A program made the translations under genes and the position numbers. Below, piece by piece: positions 34,352 to 43,794 of a DNA stretch of 64,000 bases; within the stretch, counting starts at the first letter, position 1; each line of letters opens with the position of its first letter. The stretch is taken from positions 1,550,001 to 1,614,000 of the forward strand of contig NZ_CP026652.1 of NCBI RefSeq assembly GCF_002946835.1. Reading direction: 5' to 3'. Below the pieces are notes generated by a model that was not told the origin of the DNA, made no database searches, and saw nothing but the letters and a program-made list of their open reading frames with translations. The DNA is from Streptomyces dengpaensis (lineage in GTDB: Bacteria; Actinomycetota; Actinomycetes; Streptomycetales; Streptomycetaceae).

Positions 34352-36786
34352 CCGGCATCCTTGCTGGCCAGGAGCAGTTCGGCTGGGTTCTCGCCGTCTT
34401 CACCATCGTCATGGTCGGCTGCCGCTGCATGGTTCCCGTCTTCGATCATCTCCTGCACTTGTACAAGCTGGCTTTCTTGGTCCCGGGCATTGCGCACGAT
34501 GGTGTCGATGCGGCCAGCGATGGCCTTCTGGTCGTGCTGGCCGGCTCCCCGGACATCGAGAGCGAGTTCGGTGAGTCGGCTTCGCTGGGAGACGTCGAAG
34601 AGGTGGCCTCCCGCCTGTAGACCTTCGAGCTTCCCGACCTCACTGCCCAGTGCGGGGAGCAGTTTCACCGCCGCGTCGAGTGCCTCGCCCACCCGTTCGT
34701 CAGCCGTGAGCGGCCTTTCCTGCTCCCTGTTCTCGGCCGAGGCTTGGCGGTCCTTGGCCCGGCGGGTCAATGCCTGGGTGGAGAACTGGTCAAGGAAGTT
34801 GTCGGGCACGAGCTGCGGCACGTCGATCATGTGATAGCGCACGGTGCCGTCTGGGTCCTGGATCAGCTCGCTGTCGCCGGTCATCGCTGCGCGTACCGAG
34901 CGGGATGCAGCTGGAGCGCCGTCCTCGTTCAGGGCGCCGATCTTGTTGGCCGACCAGATTCTCCAGTCGGCGTCCGTGGGCGCCTCTGGGGTGAGGCCGC
35001 CGATGCTTCTGGGCTGAGGGTCTTTCAGCAGAAGCTGATCCTTAAGGAGCGCCCGCATATAGGCCGGTCCGCACTGAACGAACTCAAGGGTCGCGTCAGC
35101 GCCCGGGGCTGTGCGTACCAGCCGTCCGCGGAGAGCCTGGTATGCCTTGACGCTGGCGAAGCCGCGTGCCTGCTGGGCAGATCCGATGTCGACGATCTGC
35201 ATGCCATTGCGGCCGGCCGCTGTGGTGGCCAGCACCTCGAACAGCGCTGTCTCGGTGGGGGTGGCCTGCCCTGCGCACACGAGTTCCACGAGCTCGTCCG
35301 TGTTGCCGTTCCAGGAGCGCAGCGGGTCCTCGAAGACCGCCTTGGCCTCGATCTGCTCGAATGCCCGGCGGTTGACAGGGGTCTCCCCGAAGGTCCACTC
35401 GCGCAGGAGCGAAAGGCGACGCTCGTCCAGGCGGTCGTTGTACAGTCCGCCCTGCGGCCTCGACTTGAGGACCCGCCCGATGATCGCTCTCTCTGGTCCG
35501 TCGCCGAAGACAAGCATCACGGCGGCGGCAACACGGCCCTGCCAGGTCGTCGGTAGGCCGAGTTCCGCGAGCGCATCCAGCGGCTCACCGCTACAAACCG
35601 CGTCCAGCAGGGGGACGGACCACGTCAATGCGGCAGGTCCGGACACGGCAGTCGGTGTCTCGAACTTGCCCTCTTCGATTGCCTGCCGAAGTGCTGCGTA
35701 CGTGTCGTCGGCCACGAGCCTCTCTGCTTCCGCGGGCGGGTGTCCCAAGTGTTCAGGCCCGTGGAAGTGCTTCTGGATGCTACGGAAGAGGGCGGGTCCG
35801 TCCAGCCGGATGTCACGTCCGCGCGAGTCGGTCACCCGGTAGGCAAGCCGCACCGGCATGACCGTGGCGTGCAGCAACTCGCGCGCTTCATCTGGTAGAT
35901 CATCGACGAAGTCGATACCGGAAACAGCTGTCTTGACCCTGCCCAGTTGGACGCTCACCGCCTCGGTGACGCTGACCACTGCGGAGGGGTCTTTCTCTGT
36001 TCCGTCAAAGACGTCCGAGCGACGGGGCTTCAGCAGAGGCAGAGCGGCCAGCATGCCGTCCGGGTCGACCCGGCTGTCGCACACGGCCTTGCGACTGGCC
36101 GCGTCCGCTGGCGCCAGGGTGCTGACGGCCCGTGTCCAGTCCGGCTCGCCGTCGTCGCCCAAAGGGGCGAAGACTGTCTGCAGCCACAGACCGCCATCCT
36201 CCACCCCATCGCTGAGTACCGCATCGTGAAGTGGCTCCCAGCCGCGCTCACGCTGCCGCGATTCCCGTACCTTCTGCGAAGCCGTGCGGAGCTCGTTGAG
36301 GAGCCCTTCCGCCGTCACGTAGGTGTGCGTGACGCCCACCACGGGAACGCCGTGCCCGTCCAGGAGGGGGTGACTCCGTGACACGGGTCGGAAGGTATCG
36401 GGAACGTCGCGCAGCGAACGCCCCTGCCGGGTACGGTAGTTCATGAGCTGCTGAACGGTGGTCACCGTCGGCATCAACAGGTCGAGGCAGTACACGCGAT
36501 ACTCACCGAGCCGCATGGGCCGGACCCGATCGCGATAGCGGCCGGTCTTGGGGCTGTAGGTGGGAAGCGTTCGGTCAACTTCCGCCCAGTTCAGGATGAA
36601 CCGGGTCCAGTCCAGATGGTCGGGATGGAGGTGGACGGCGCCGGCGTCGATCAGTTTTCTGAGCTTGGTGACCCGGGTCTTGGCCTTCTTGGGCTCGGCG
36701 ACATTCCATCCGTGCACGGCGATCAGCGTTGGATCGGCGTCGTCGATGTCCTCGGGGTCTTCATGGTCAAACAGTGCGTCGGCCAC
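34348..36786 (-). CDS. Large protein of unknown function (812 aa)
   Basis: No family is recognised. The N-terminus is acidic (DALFDHEDPEDIDDADP) and followed by LIAVHGWNVAEPKKAKTRV. The middle is a soluble alpha/beta domain (LHATVMPVRLAYRVTDSRGR). The last 130 residues look helical and charged (LTRRAKDRQASAENREQERP, a probable coiled coil). No membrane helix, P-loop or nuclease motif is visible. GTG 36786 has GGAGAG upstream; the frame is open to 36843. It forms an operon with the 143-aa gene in a region of mobile remnants, a setting where defence or accessory systems are often found. Confidence 0.6.
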   Translation of the reverse strand: MADALFDHEDPEDIDDADPTLIAVHGWNVAEPKKAKTRVTKLRKLIDAGAVHLHPDHLDWTRFILNWAEVDRTLPTYSPKTGRYRDRVRPMRLGEYRVYCLDLLMPTVTTVQQLMNYRTRQGRSLRDVPDTFRPVSRSHPLLDGHGVPVVGVTHTYVTAEGLLNELRTASQKVRESRQRERGWEPLHDAVLSDGVEDGGLWLQTVFAPLGDDGEPDWTRAVSTLAPADAASRKAVCDSRVDPDGMLAALPLLKPRRSDVFDGTEKDPSAVVSVTEAVSVQLGRVKTAVSGIDFVDDLPDEARELLHATVMPVRLAYRVTDSRGRDIRLDGPALFRSIQKHFHGPEHLGHPPAEAERLVADDTYAALRQAIEEGKFETPTAVSGPAALTWSVPLLDAVCSGEPLDALAELGLPTTWQGRVAAAVMLVFGDGPERAIIGRVLKSRPQGGLYNDRLDERRLSLLREWTFGETPVNRRAFEQIEAKAVFEDPLRSWNGNTDELVELVCAGQATPTETALFEVLATTAAGRNGMQIVDIGSAQQARGFASVKAYQALRGRLVRTAPGADATLEFVQCGPAYMRALLKDQLLLKDPQPRSIGGLTPEAPTDADWRIWSANKIGALNEDGAPAASRSVRAAMTGDSELIQDPDGTVRYHMIDVPQLVPDNFLDQFSTQALTRRAKDRQASAENREQERPLTADERVGEALDAAVKLLPALGSEVGKLEGLQAGGHLFDVSQRSRLTELALDVRGAGQHDQKAIAGRIDTIVRNARDQESQLVQVQEMIEDGNHAAAADHDDGEDGENPAELLLASKDAG

Positions 36787-37150
36787 GTCGGTGGCTCTCC
36801 TTCGAGGTAGGACGGACGGTACGGCGGCGCTTGGCCGTCGCATCCGCCTCCCGTGGTTTCACCACCCCGCTTGCAGTGCTGGTTGGTCAGTCAGGAGGGG
36901 GAGTCATGCTGCCCTTCCTGCTGCCCTGGCCCACCACCCATGGGCTTCCTGGCCGCATCGCGGCCTTCCATGTTCGGGGTCCACCGCCACTTCAAGTGAG
37001 GGAGGCTCCACAAGGAGTACGCAGTCACTCTAGTGACCAGCACTGACATCCTGATGCAGAAAGGGAGAAAGCAAGGGGTCTGGGTTCACACGGCGATTGC
37101 GCTGGCCCGTGGACACAACTGGCAGGAGGGGAGAGGTCCTTGCATCTCAC
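36787..37150. other. Upstream region of the 812-aa gene, no gene seen
   Basis: This stretch should contain the promoter of the minus-strand operon. Short frames here have no family signal. Confidence 0.4.
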
Positions 37151-37322
37151 CTACCTTCTGATGTTCGCCCCTTCCGCAGGGTGTGCCGTGGTCACGTAGT
37201 TCATCGCGGTCGTGGAGGACAGCCCGAACAACCTCATGATCTGCACGGGGTCGCCGCTCTCGTGGGCTTCGCCCAGGATGCGGTCGACGCGGAGTTGGGC
37301 GTCTTCCAGATCCGTGGGGACC
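37151..37322 (-). pseudogene. C-terminal remnant of an integrase-like protein
   Basis: The frame reads DLEDAQLRVDRILGEAHE, then DPVQIMRLFGLSSTTAMNYV and TTAHP before a stop. This Leu-Phe-Gly-Leu/Ile … Tyr-Val ending closes several Streptomyces integrase-like proteins. An in-frame stop precedes it and no upstream coding part is recognisable, so it is a relic. Confidence 0.4.
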
Positions 37323-37444
37323 TATTCCGTCTGTTCGATCTCGGTCGCGATCACAACGACTCCGGAGCCGTCGATCCGTTCTGGTACGCCACGGAAAAAC
37401 CGGATCACAGCTCCTGAGCCGCGCACGGACCACCTCGCCGCACC

Positions 37445-37780
37445 GTGCCGCGCGAACAGGTACCGCAGCGTGTGGAACCAGAGAGCACCCTGCCGAGAAT
37501 GCCGCCCGGCTCCGGAGGACACGACGGCAGTACTCGCGCCCGCGCCGCGCTCCTGCCCGAACGCGAGGACGATCCGTACCTGCCCGCCATCATCGACCGG
37601 ATGGGCATCCACGCCCCGATGGCCGCCGCCTACCGGAGCAACTCCGACGCGGGCGCCGGGCAGGACCTCGCTCACTTCGGCACGCTGCGCGGAGCCGGCA
37701 TGCTCCTGCGCGCCCTCGACGCCGACCCGGCACTCAAGACCGCGCGGGACGAGAGGTCAGGCCGGGGGTGTTGCCGGTGA
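37445..37780 (+). pseudogene. Possible coding remnant of unknown family
   Basis: A 111-codon frame contains a protein-like stretch (LPEREDDPYLPAIIDRMGIH and FGTLRGAGMLLRALDADPAL) but an unlikely beginning and a ragged end (GRGCCR). It may be the broken end of a gene. The family is not identified. Confidence 0.3.
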
Positions 37781-37801
37781 TCCTTACGACAGGAGGCAGG
37801 C

Positions 37802-38437
37802 GTGCCGGTGGACTTGGCTACCTGTGTGCGTGAGCACACGAAGCGGTATGCGGCTGCCCACGACGGCCGGCATCCGCTGGCAGAGTGCGTGCCATGGGCG
37901 GAAGCACTTGTCTCCTGGGTGGAAGCGCTCCCCCGCGATGACGACCGCTCCGTCGGCCAGCGTCGGTACTGGTACGACCCCCGGCTCGGTCTAGACGGGC
38001 TCGCTCTCGCCCTCGCCGAGTCGATCCGCCTGGCGATGGCCGTATGGGACAGGCCCATCGGCGGCCTGTGCCTCGACACCATGCAGCGCGTGCTCTTTGA
38101 CTGGATCCGGTGGGACATCGTGCCGGGGACACCACAGTGGCCCGCACCGGAAGGCACCCCGCACGATGCGCACTGGAAGCTGCTCTTCGCCACCAACATC
38201 GAGCTGGCACGGGAGGCCGCTTACCGTGTCTCCTCGGCCTACGAGCAGCTAGAGGGCGCCTGGAACGCGATCCCGATGTCGGAAGCATGGCGTCATCGGC
38301 TGGACACCTACGGGATCACGTATGCGCGTCTCGCGGACGTGGCGCCACTGCTCGGGCTCACGATGCCGATCGAGGTACGCGAGCCCGGCGACTACATCAA
38401 CGTACCGGGCCTGCTCGTTGAGCGGGCGGCTGCCTAG
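37802..38437 (+). CDS. Conserved-looking protein of unknown function
   Basis: This 211-aa protein has a mainly helical, Trp-rich sequence (CVPWAEALVSWVEALPRDDD, LALAESIRLAMAVWDRPIGG, RVLFDWIRWDI). The C-terminal part reads EAWRHRLDTYGITYARLADV. No motif is recognised. The GTG start follows GGAGGC. It stands alone, with a remnant upstream and a broken thioesterase gene on the other strand downstream. Confidence 0.55.
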   Translation: MPVDLATCVREHTKRYAAAHDGRHPLAECVPWAEALVSWVEALPRDDDRSVGQRRYWYDPRLGLDGLALALAESIRLAMAVWDRPIGGLCLDTMQRVLFDWIRWDIVPGTPQWPAPEGTPHDAHWKLLFATNIELAREAAYRVSSAYEQLEGAWNAIPMSEAWRHRLDTYGITYARLADVAPLLGLTMPIEVREPGDYINVPGLLVERAAA

Positions 38438-38527
38438 CGAGGCGTGCGCGTCACGGAGACGTCGGCGCCCGACCGTGACCTTCCCGCACCTGAACTACTA
38501 GGCCCCAGCAGCAGGACACGAGACTGA

Positions 38528-38880
38528 TCACGCCGCTTTGTAGCGCGCGAAGAATTCGGCCTCAGCCTCCGAGATGCGGCGCGGTGCACCCGTCTCCAGG
38601 TTGTAGGCGGCCATCTTGGTTGTCGCCTCGGCGTACGTGTTCTCGGCGTCCCTGATGGCGTACCCCAGCTCGAGCCGCGCGCCGCGGCAGGTGACGACCC
38701 AGACATCCACGTGTACGGGTTGGTCGCGGTAGTCCATCGGCGTCTGGTAGTCGATGACGGACCGCTGAACCACGAAGGCGTGCCGCCGTCGAGATAGATC
38801 AGGTAGCGGGAGCTGTTGACGTGCCCGTAGCTGTTGGCGTCGGCCCAGCACAGCGGGAGCGGATAGGTGAACTTGGGCAT
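38528..38880 (-). pseudogene. Thioesterase (4HBT hot-dog) gene, frameshifted
   Basis: The N-terminal part from ATG 38880 reads FTYPLPLCWADANSYGHVNS and SRYLIYLDGG, the hot-dog helix start with the conserved Asp/Asn region. After about 38790 similarity moves to another frame: AFVVQRSVIDYQTPMDYRDQ, then RGARLELGYAIRD and the end at 38528. A one- or two-base indel in the GGCGGC area explains the shift. The intact family has about 115-150 residues. Confidence 0.7.
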
Positions 38881-39040
38881 GAGGGTCTTCCTGTGCACCG
38901 GTGGCCAGGGGCTCCCCGCCGTGCCAGACGACGCTTAACTCCCCACACATGAAAACGAGTTTGAGGCGAATCCGGCCATCTAGCAGCACGAGCGCCGCAG
39001 GAACACAGCGTCGGCCGCCACAGGAGCGATTACGGCTGCC

Positions 39041-40453
39041 TCACCCGAAGGCACGAAGCAGCGTCGCGAGCCGTTCCGCCACGTCGAGCAGAACGCGATC
39101 TGCGTATGGCCGGCCGATGACCTGGACTCCAATGGGCAGTCCCTGGGCGGTCGTGGTCACTGGTACGACCAGGCTGGGGAGGCCGATGTGGCTGGTGAGG
39201 TTGACCCAGCCAGTCTGGTCGAAGAAGTTCCGCTCCTGGCCGTCGACCGCGAGGGCGCGGCTGCCTGCCGGGATCGCGGCTGTGGGGGCGGCTGGTGTGA
39301 CGAGGACGTCGTGTTCCGTGAAGAGCCGCTGCCAGTCCGATCGGAGGCGGGCACGTGCTTCGTTCGCACGCAGCCAGCTGCGGTGGGTTTGGCTCCGGTG
39401 GCGGAGGAAGATCGCGCGGGGGCTGGTGTCGTCGTCCTGCAGTTGTCCTGCCGCGGCGAGTTCAGCAGCAGCGGTTTCATCGTCGACTGTGGCCGTCGCG
39501 GTGGCGTACAGGAGTTGTTCGAACAGGCTCGTGGAGTCGGTGAAGCGAACAGGTCCGGGCGTGTGTCGGACCAAGGCTCCGGCTGCGGTCAGCACCTCCT
39601 CAAGGGTGGCAAGGGCCTGTGCGGTCTCGTGGTCGACGGGGCAGTCCGGGTCCTCGGCCCAGATCGCAATGCTCAGGTGCTCGACGCCCTTGCCGACCGT
39701 CGGCAGATCTACGCACCAGGGCGTCCCCTCGCCCGGTGCCGGCGTGGTGAGCGCGTTGAGCAGCAGGTCGAGGTCTCGGGGGTGGCGCGCCAGGGGGCCG
39801 GGGGTGACCATGTCGCTGCTGGTGAGCCAGCCCGGTGGCCGGGGAACGTGGCCGCGAGCCGGAACGAGGCCGTGTGTCGGCCGCAGTCCGTATACCCCGC
39901 AGTAGTGGGCGGGCAGGCGCAGCGAGCCGGCGAGGTCGCTGCCGAGGTCGGCGGGGGTGAGGTGGGCTGCGACCGCCGCGGCGGGTCCCCCCGAGGAGCC
40001 ACCGACCGTCCGCGCTGGGTCGTGCGGGTTGAGTGTGGGGCCGAAGAGGGCGTTGTCGGTGTGGAGGTCCTGGCAGTAGGCGGGGGTGTTGGTCTTGCCC
40101 ATGATCACCGCGCCCTGGTGGCGGAGCCGCGCGACAGCGTCGGCGTCCTGGTCAGGAATGTGGTCCGCCAGTTCCTCGGCTCCGCTGGTGGTGCGCAGGC
40201 CGGCCGTTTCGAAGCTGTCCTTGATGGTGATCGGGAGGCCGTCGAGGACCCCAACGGCCTCGCCGCGAGCTCGGCGCTCGTCGGCGGTGTGAGCGGCTTG
40301 CCGGGCCGCGTCGTCGTCGCGGGTGACGACGGCATTGAGCGTGGTGGCGTCGATTCGGTCAAGGTGGAGGTCAAGCAGCTCGCGGCTGGAGATCTCGCGG
40401 CGGTCCAGAGCGCGCAGTTGGACGTGCGCGGGCTGGCGGGTCAGGTCGGTCAT
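39041..40453 (-). CDS. Amidase signature enzyme
   Basis: The 470-aa protein has the amidase signature with its Ser-Ser-Lys triad: lysine in LPITIKDSF, the Gly/Ser loop VGGSSGGPAAAVAAHLTP and the nucleophile region DLGSDLAGSLRLPAHYCG. It hydrolyses carboxylic amides; specificity cannot be predicted. The canonical GSDTGGSIR reads GSDLAGSLR, a modest change. The ATG overlaps the stop of the membrane protein gene (ATGA), so it belongs to the XRE/ImmA/membrane operon, an uncommon addition that may point to a substrate link. Confidence 0.9.
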   Translation of the reverse strand: MTDLTRQPAHVQLRALDRREISSRELLDLHLDRIDATTLNAVVTRDDDAARQAAHTADERRARGEAVGVLDGLPITIKDSFETAGLRTTSGAEELADHIPDQDADAVARLRHQGAVIMGKTNTPAYCQDLHTDNALFGPTLNPHDPARTVGGSSGGPAAAVAAHLTPADLGSDLAGSLRLPAHYCGVYGLRPTHGLVPARGHVPRPPGWLTSSDMVTPGPLARHPRDLDLLLNALTTPAPGEGTPWCVDLPTVGKGVEHLSIAIWAEDPDCPVDHETAQALATLEEVLTAAGALVRHTPGPVRFTDSTSLFEQLLYATATATVDDETAAAELAAAGQLQDDDTSPRAIFLRHRSQTHRSWLRANEARARLRSDWQRLFTEHDVLVTPAAPTAAIPAGSRALAVDGQERNFFDQTGWVNLTSHIGLPSLVVPVTTTAQGLPIGVQVIGRPYADRVLLDVAERLATLLRAFG

Positions 40454-41658
40454 GCGGAGGCTCGCTCGGGGTGGGGGGTGCGGGCACGTTGGCGGGGAAC
40501 GTGGCGGGCGACGGCGAGGAGGGCATCGATGTCGTCCATTAGCTGGCTGGTCTCGGGGCCGGCATCGGCGAAGTCGGTGAGCCAGTCGGGATGGGGACGC
40601 TCGCCCGTCTTGCGGGCCGCGATACCGGCGAGTATTTGGTCGGCAGTGACAGCGGCGTTCAGCTCTTCGCCAGAGAGCCCTCGCGCACTGTGGTGGGCTT
40701 CGCTTCTTTCGCGGACGCCTGCCTCGAGGTACTGACGGATCACGAAGCGGCCGTCACGGATCTCGACCGCCCGTCGATAGAGCTTGAACCCGATGCTGCG
40801 GAAACGGCGGCGCGGGGCGGGATCGCCCCGGTCGATTGGCAGGCGGATCTCGGGCGCCTCGCTGTAGAAGGCCAGCCACAGGCGGCGCAGGCGGTAGTAG
40901 CTGAGGTGCTGCTTGAACCGGCACTGGACGCTCTGGGCCTGGTCGGTGATCGTGGGCACCAGCCAGCCGATGAGGGTGAGCATGGCGCCGACGTCGCCGC
41001 ACGTCCAGGCGAAGTTCTCCCAGCCCGCGAGGGAGGTGTCGAAGGCGCCCGCGATGACGTTGCCGATCCGCACGGCGCTGTATCCGAGGGTGATGGTGGC
41101 ACCCAGGGCGACGACCCGCAGACCGACCCGGACGGAGGTCCGTTTACTACTCCGAGCAAGGCGCCAGCAGGCCCGGGCGAGGAGCACCTCGCCGATCGTG
41201 TACGCGGTGACGTACAGGGTGAGGTACGCGGCGTACATGTTGTCGTGCGCGTAATACAGCGTGAAGTCGATCGGCCTGGGCGCGCTGGGGGTCAGCAGGG
41301 CGAAGAGCACCAGCAGCCCCGCGATCACTGCGAGGCCGGCGCCGAGCCACGCCCGCGCTCTCCTGCGTGCGATGTCCGGGGGCGATCCCCAGTAGGTGAG
41401 CACCACCTGCTGGCAGGCGATCAGCGCGATCACGCAGCTCTGGGCCAGGGGAACGGACAGGTTCACGGTGCCCAGGACGCGATCGAGGTAATTCCACATC
41501 GGGGTGATGGAGAACAGGAACGACAGGCCCGACAGCAGGAAGACGGCGGCCAGGGCCGTCGTGGCAGGGTCGCGGCGCCGGGCGGGGATATCCCGCAGAA
41601 GGCACAGGAAACCCAGTGCGGCGACGACGAGGCTGATGGGGTGGAGCAGGTCCTTCAC
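40450..41658 (-). CDS. MAB_1171c-type multi-pass membrane protein
   Basis: The 402-aa protein has about seven hydrophobic helices in its first 240 residues (SLVVAALGFLCLLRDI, ALAAVFLLSGLSFLFSI, AVIAGLLVLFALL, AWTCGDVGAMLTLIGWLVP). A soluble C-terminal domain follows (RRLWLAFYSEAPEIRLP). This resembles the putative transporter family that accompanies XRE and ImmA-like genes in actinobacteria. The GTG overlaps the ImmA stop. Function in the family is unproven. Confidence 0.75.
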   Translation of the reverse strand: MKDLLHPISLVVAALGFLCLLRDIPARRRDPATTALAAVFLLSGLSFLFSITPMWNYLDRVLGTVNLSVPLAQSCVIALIACQQVVLTYWGSPPDIARRRARAWLGAGLAVIAGLLVLFALLTPSAPRPIDFTLYYAHDNMYAAYLTLYVTAYTIGEVLLARACWRLARSSKRTSVRVGLRVVALGATITLGYSAVRIGNVIAGAFDTSLAGWENFAWTCGDVGAMLTLIGWLVPTITDQAQSVQCRFKQHLSYYRLRRLWLAFYSEAPEIRLPIDRGDPAPRRRFRSIGFKLYRRAVEIRDGRFVIRQYLEAGVRERSEAHHSARGLSGEELNAAVTADQILAGIAARKTGERPHPDWLTDFADAGPETSQLMDDIDALLAVARHVPRQRARTPHPERASA

Positions 41659-42173
41659 TGTCGCGCCTCCCGTCGACGCAGCAGGGTGTGCGTGACCCGG
41701 TCCTGGACGTCGTCGCCGGAGGAATCGTCGCTGCGCAGCCACCGGTCGAGGATCCTGCGCTGAAGGAGCGAAGCAAGGAGTTCGGTGTCGCGTTCCTCGG
41801 CTTCGTCGTATTTGGTGCGCCCCAGCATCATCTGTACGACGGCCGGGTCCATGGTGGTGATGAGAGTCGGCACCAGGGCGGACAGCGGCCGGGACTCATG
41901 GTGCCCGAGCAGCAGGTGGCTGAACTCGTGAGCGATGATGTGATCTTGATGCAGGGTGCTGGTCCGCGGGTCGTAGAACACGTAGACGGCACTCTCGGTG
42001 ACGGCACATGCCCCACAGACCGACGGTGCCTGCTCCCGGGGCTCCAGGATCACCTCACGACCCGTGCGACGAGAGACCTCGGCGCGTAGATCGCGGATAT
42101 TTGTGACGTGAGGGAGATCCAGCTCGGCCAGGAGGTCACCCTGGCGCCGCCTACGCACAGACCACATTACCAT
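41655..42173 (-). CDS. ImmA/IrrE-type metallopeptidase
   Basis: The 172-aa protein has the zinc motif HEFSH in IIAHEFSHLLLGHH, preceded by a strand (AVYVFYDPRTS). ImmA/IrrE peptidases usually cleave a partner XRE repressor. The XRE gene lies 36 bp upstream on the same strand, fitting that pair. It is coupled by GTGA to the membrane protein gene. The start may be the first or third codon. Confidence 0.85.
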   Translation of the reverse strand: MVMWSVRRRRQGDLLAELDLPHVTNIRDLRAEVSRRTGREVILEPREQAPSVCGACAVTESAVYVFYDPRTSTLHQDHIIAHEFSHLLLGHHESRPLSALVPTLITTMDPAVVQMMLGRTKYDEAEERDTELLASLLQRRILDRWLRSDDSSGDDVQDRVTHTLLRRREARQ

Positions 42174-42209
42174 TCCTTGATCATTTCCTGAACTGCAGCC
42201 GAAATCCGG

Positions 42210-42650
42210 CTACTTGGAGGGCGGCAGCCCCTCCATCTTCCGCACGCCGTCCACGAGCCCAAGAACCGCATCCTTTCCATCTGCCGAGACGTCCGACAGG
42301 CGAAGGAGTACGTTTTTGATCTTCGAATCGCGGAGCAATTCCAGCAACTTCAGTTCCTGCGCTGTCTTTTCAGCGACCTCATCATCGAACCAATAGGCGG
42401 CAGGCACACCGAAAAAGCTTGCCAGGGCCTCAAGATGACGCATCGTCGGATTGTCTCGGCGACCAGTGCGTAGCATCCAAAGGTAGGTATCGCTCACCGT
42501 TTCAAGCCCTCGCTCGGCCATCAGCTCAGCCACTTCCCCATTGGTGTACGGGCCGCGATCGGGCGGGTGCACCGCTTCAAACAGGCGATTGAGCCGGTCA
42601 CTGAGCTTCTTTGCACGGGGACTCATCGGTCCCTCTGTCGGCGCTTTCAT
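42210..42650 (-). CDS. XRE-type regulator (EspR-like layout)
   Basis: This 146-aa protein has an HTH around residues 28-80 (NGEVAELMAERGLETVSDTY, MLRTGRRDNPTMRHLEALAS) and a C-terminal helical segment ending in LGLVDGVRKMEGL. The FFGVPAAYWFDDE stretch is typical of such regulators. It heads the XRE/ImmA/membrane/amidase operon and is the likely target of the peptidase. I start at ATG 42650, with GGAAAGG upstream; ATG 42626 also has a good site. Confidence 0.8.
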   Translation of the reverse strand: MKAPTEGPMSPRAKKLSDRLNRLFEAVHPPDRGPYTNGEVAELMAERGLETVSDTYLWMLRTGRRDNPTMRHLEALASFFGVPAAYWFDDEVAEKTAQELKLLELLRDSKIKNVLLRLSDVSADGKDAVLGLVDGVRKMEGLPPSK

Positions 42651-42893
42651 GATCCTTTCCAGGGGCGGGTTCACAATGGTTCGGCCACTGTACTCCACCA
42701 TTAACGACAGTTGACGCATCGATCTTGGATATGGAAGGTTCTACCTTGCAAACGCCTTCCGCGTTTGCGCGTCCACCCTTCGAGCTGATCCGTCCACGCT
42801 TTTCGACAGGTGGGCACCGTGAACGTGACACGTGTCACTTTCACTTAGCGACATTAGTCGCGGCCGTGACTAGAGGGCGAATTTGATCTTCGA

Positions 42894-43241
42894 ATGGAAG
42901 GCCCAGAGGCAACAGTGGGAACGCTCGATCCCCTTCGCGATGCCCGCGCGGGTAATTCCGTGAGGTCATTCGGGCACCGCGTCGCGCTGCCAGTCCTAGC
43001 CATGCTTGTGGGTGGATGGCTGCCTTTGCGCCGCCGCGCCCGCACCGAAACGTCGCGGGCGTCTGCACCGGCGGAGTGGGTCGCTTCCCTCGCCGCCATC
43101 GCGTGCAGCGCCGACACCAGCTGGCGGTTCGCCGCGGACTACCTCGACATGGCGGGTGCCGCCGAGCGCACCGCCATGTTCGGCGCCGCCGAACTCGCCA
43201 CTGCGCTGCGTTGTGGCGCGAGACACGAGGGGGCGCAGTGA
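42894..43241 (+). pseudogene. Truncated copy of the DUF2637-like membrane protein
   Basis: The 115-codon frame has WVASLAAIACSADTSWRFAA, then DYLDMAGAAERTAMFGAAEL. These align with WVAALAALGCTAYSAETSWF and DYLGMTSTVQRAAFFSIAEV of the protein at 46165. It keeps only this N-terminal region and stops. It is a diverged partial duplicate lying 3 kb upstream of the intact gene. Confidence 0.55.
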
Positions 43242-43794
43242 AGGTCATCTCCGAGTACGTAGGGGCGATCAACCTGCTGCCTGCGTCGCGGCCCGCTGCC
43301 TCCACCCGTAGGGGCAGGTACCGCCGCACTCCGTTGCGACTTGTAGAGAGTCCTTTAGCAAGGTCTGGATCTTGCCGCAGGGCCTGAATATGTTCGTCGT
43401 CCCTCGCCGGGTTCCCCGCCCGGCGGCAGACGACGCTAGGAGCCACATGCGGAACGCTCGATCCAGCCGGGGTGAGATAGCCCCGAACACAGCGACGGCG
43501 CCCAGGGAGCGGTAACTCCCGGACGCCGAACGCCAAATGGTACTCCTGCCCCGGCAAGGGCGGAGATTTACCCACCGTCACCGCACCGGTCCTTTCCAAC
43601 GAGGCACACCGGCGCGGGTTTCACCACGGAGGAGAGTCCCACATGCCGCCTGCCCTGCGCAAAGGGCCGGTTTCCCCGGCTCGCGCGGCAGCCGTCCTCG
43701 CTTCACCGCCCGGCTCCCTGCCCGCCCACCGGTTGCCCGGCGCCCTCGCGCCGGAGCCGGCCCCCGGCGCCCGCCCCGCCTGGGCGGTGACCCG
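43242..43794. other. Non-coding region upstream of the mobilisation operon
   Basis: No gene is supported. A two-part hairpin sits at 43396-43434: a 6-bp outer stem (GTCGTC with GACGAC) around a 7-bp inner stem (CGCCGGG with CCCGGCG). The promoter of the downstream operon should also be here. Confidence 0.45.

Noticed and set aside
37086..37433. Minus-strand 115-codon frame
   Set aside because: It is Arg/Asp/Pro-rich without a domain. The integrase-like relic is in a different frame of the same strand.
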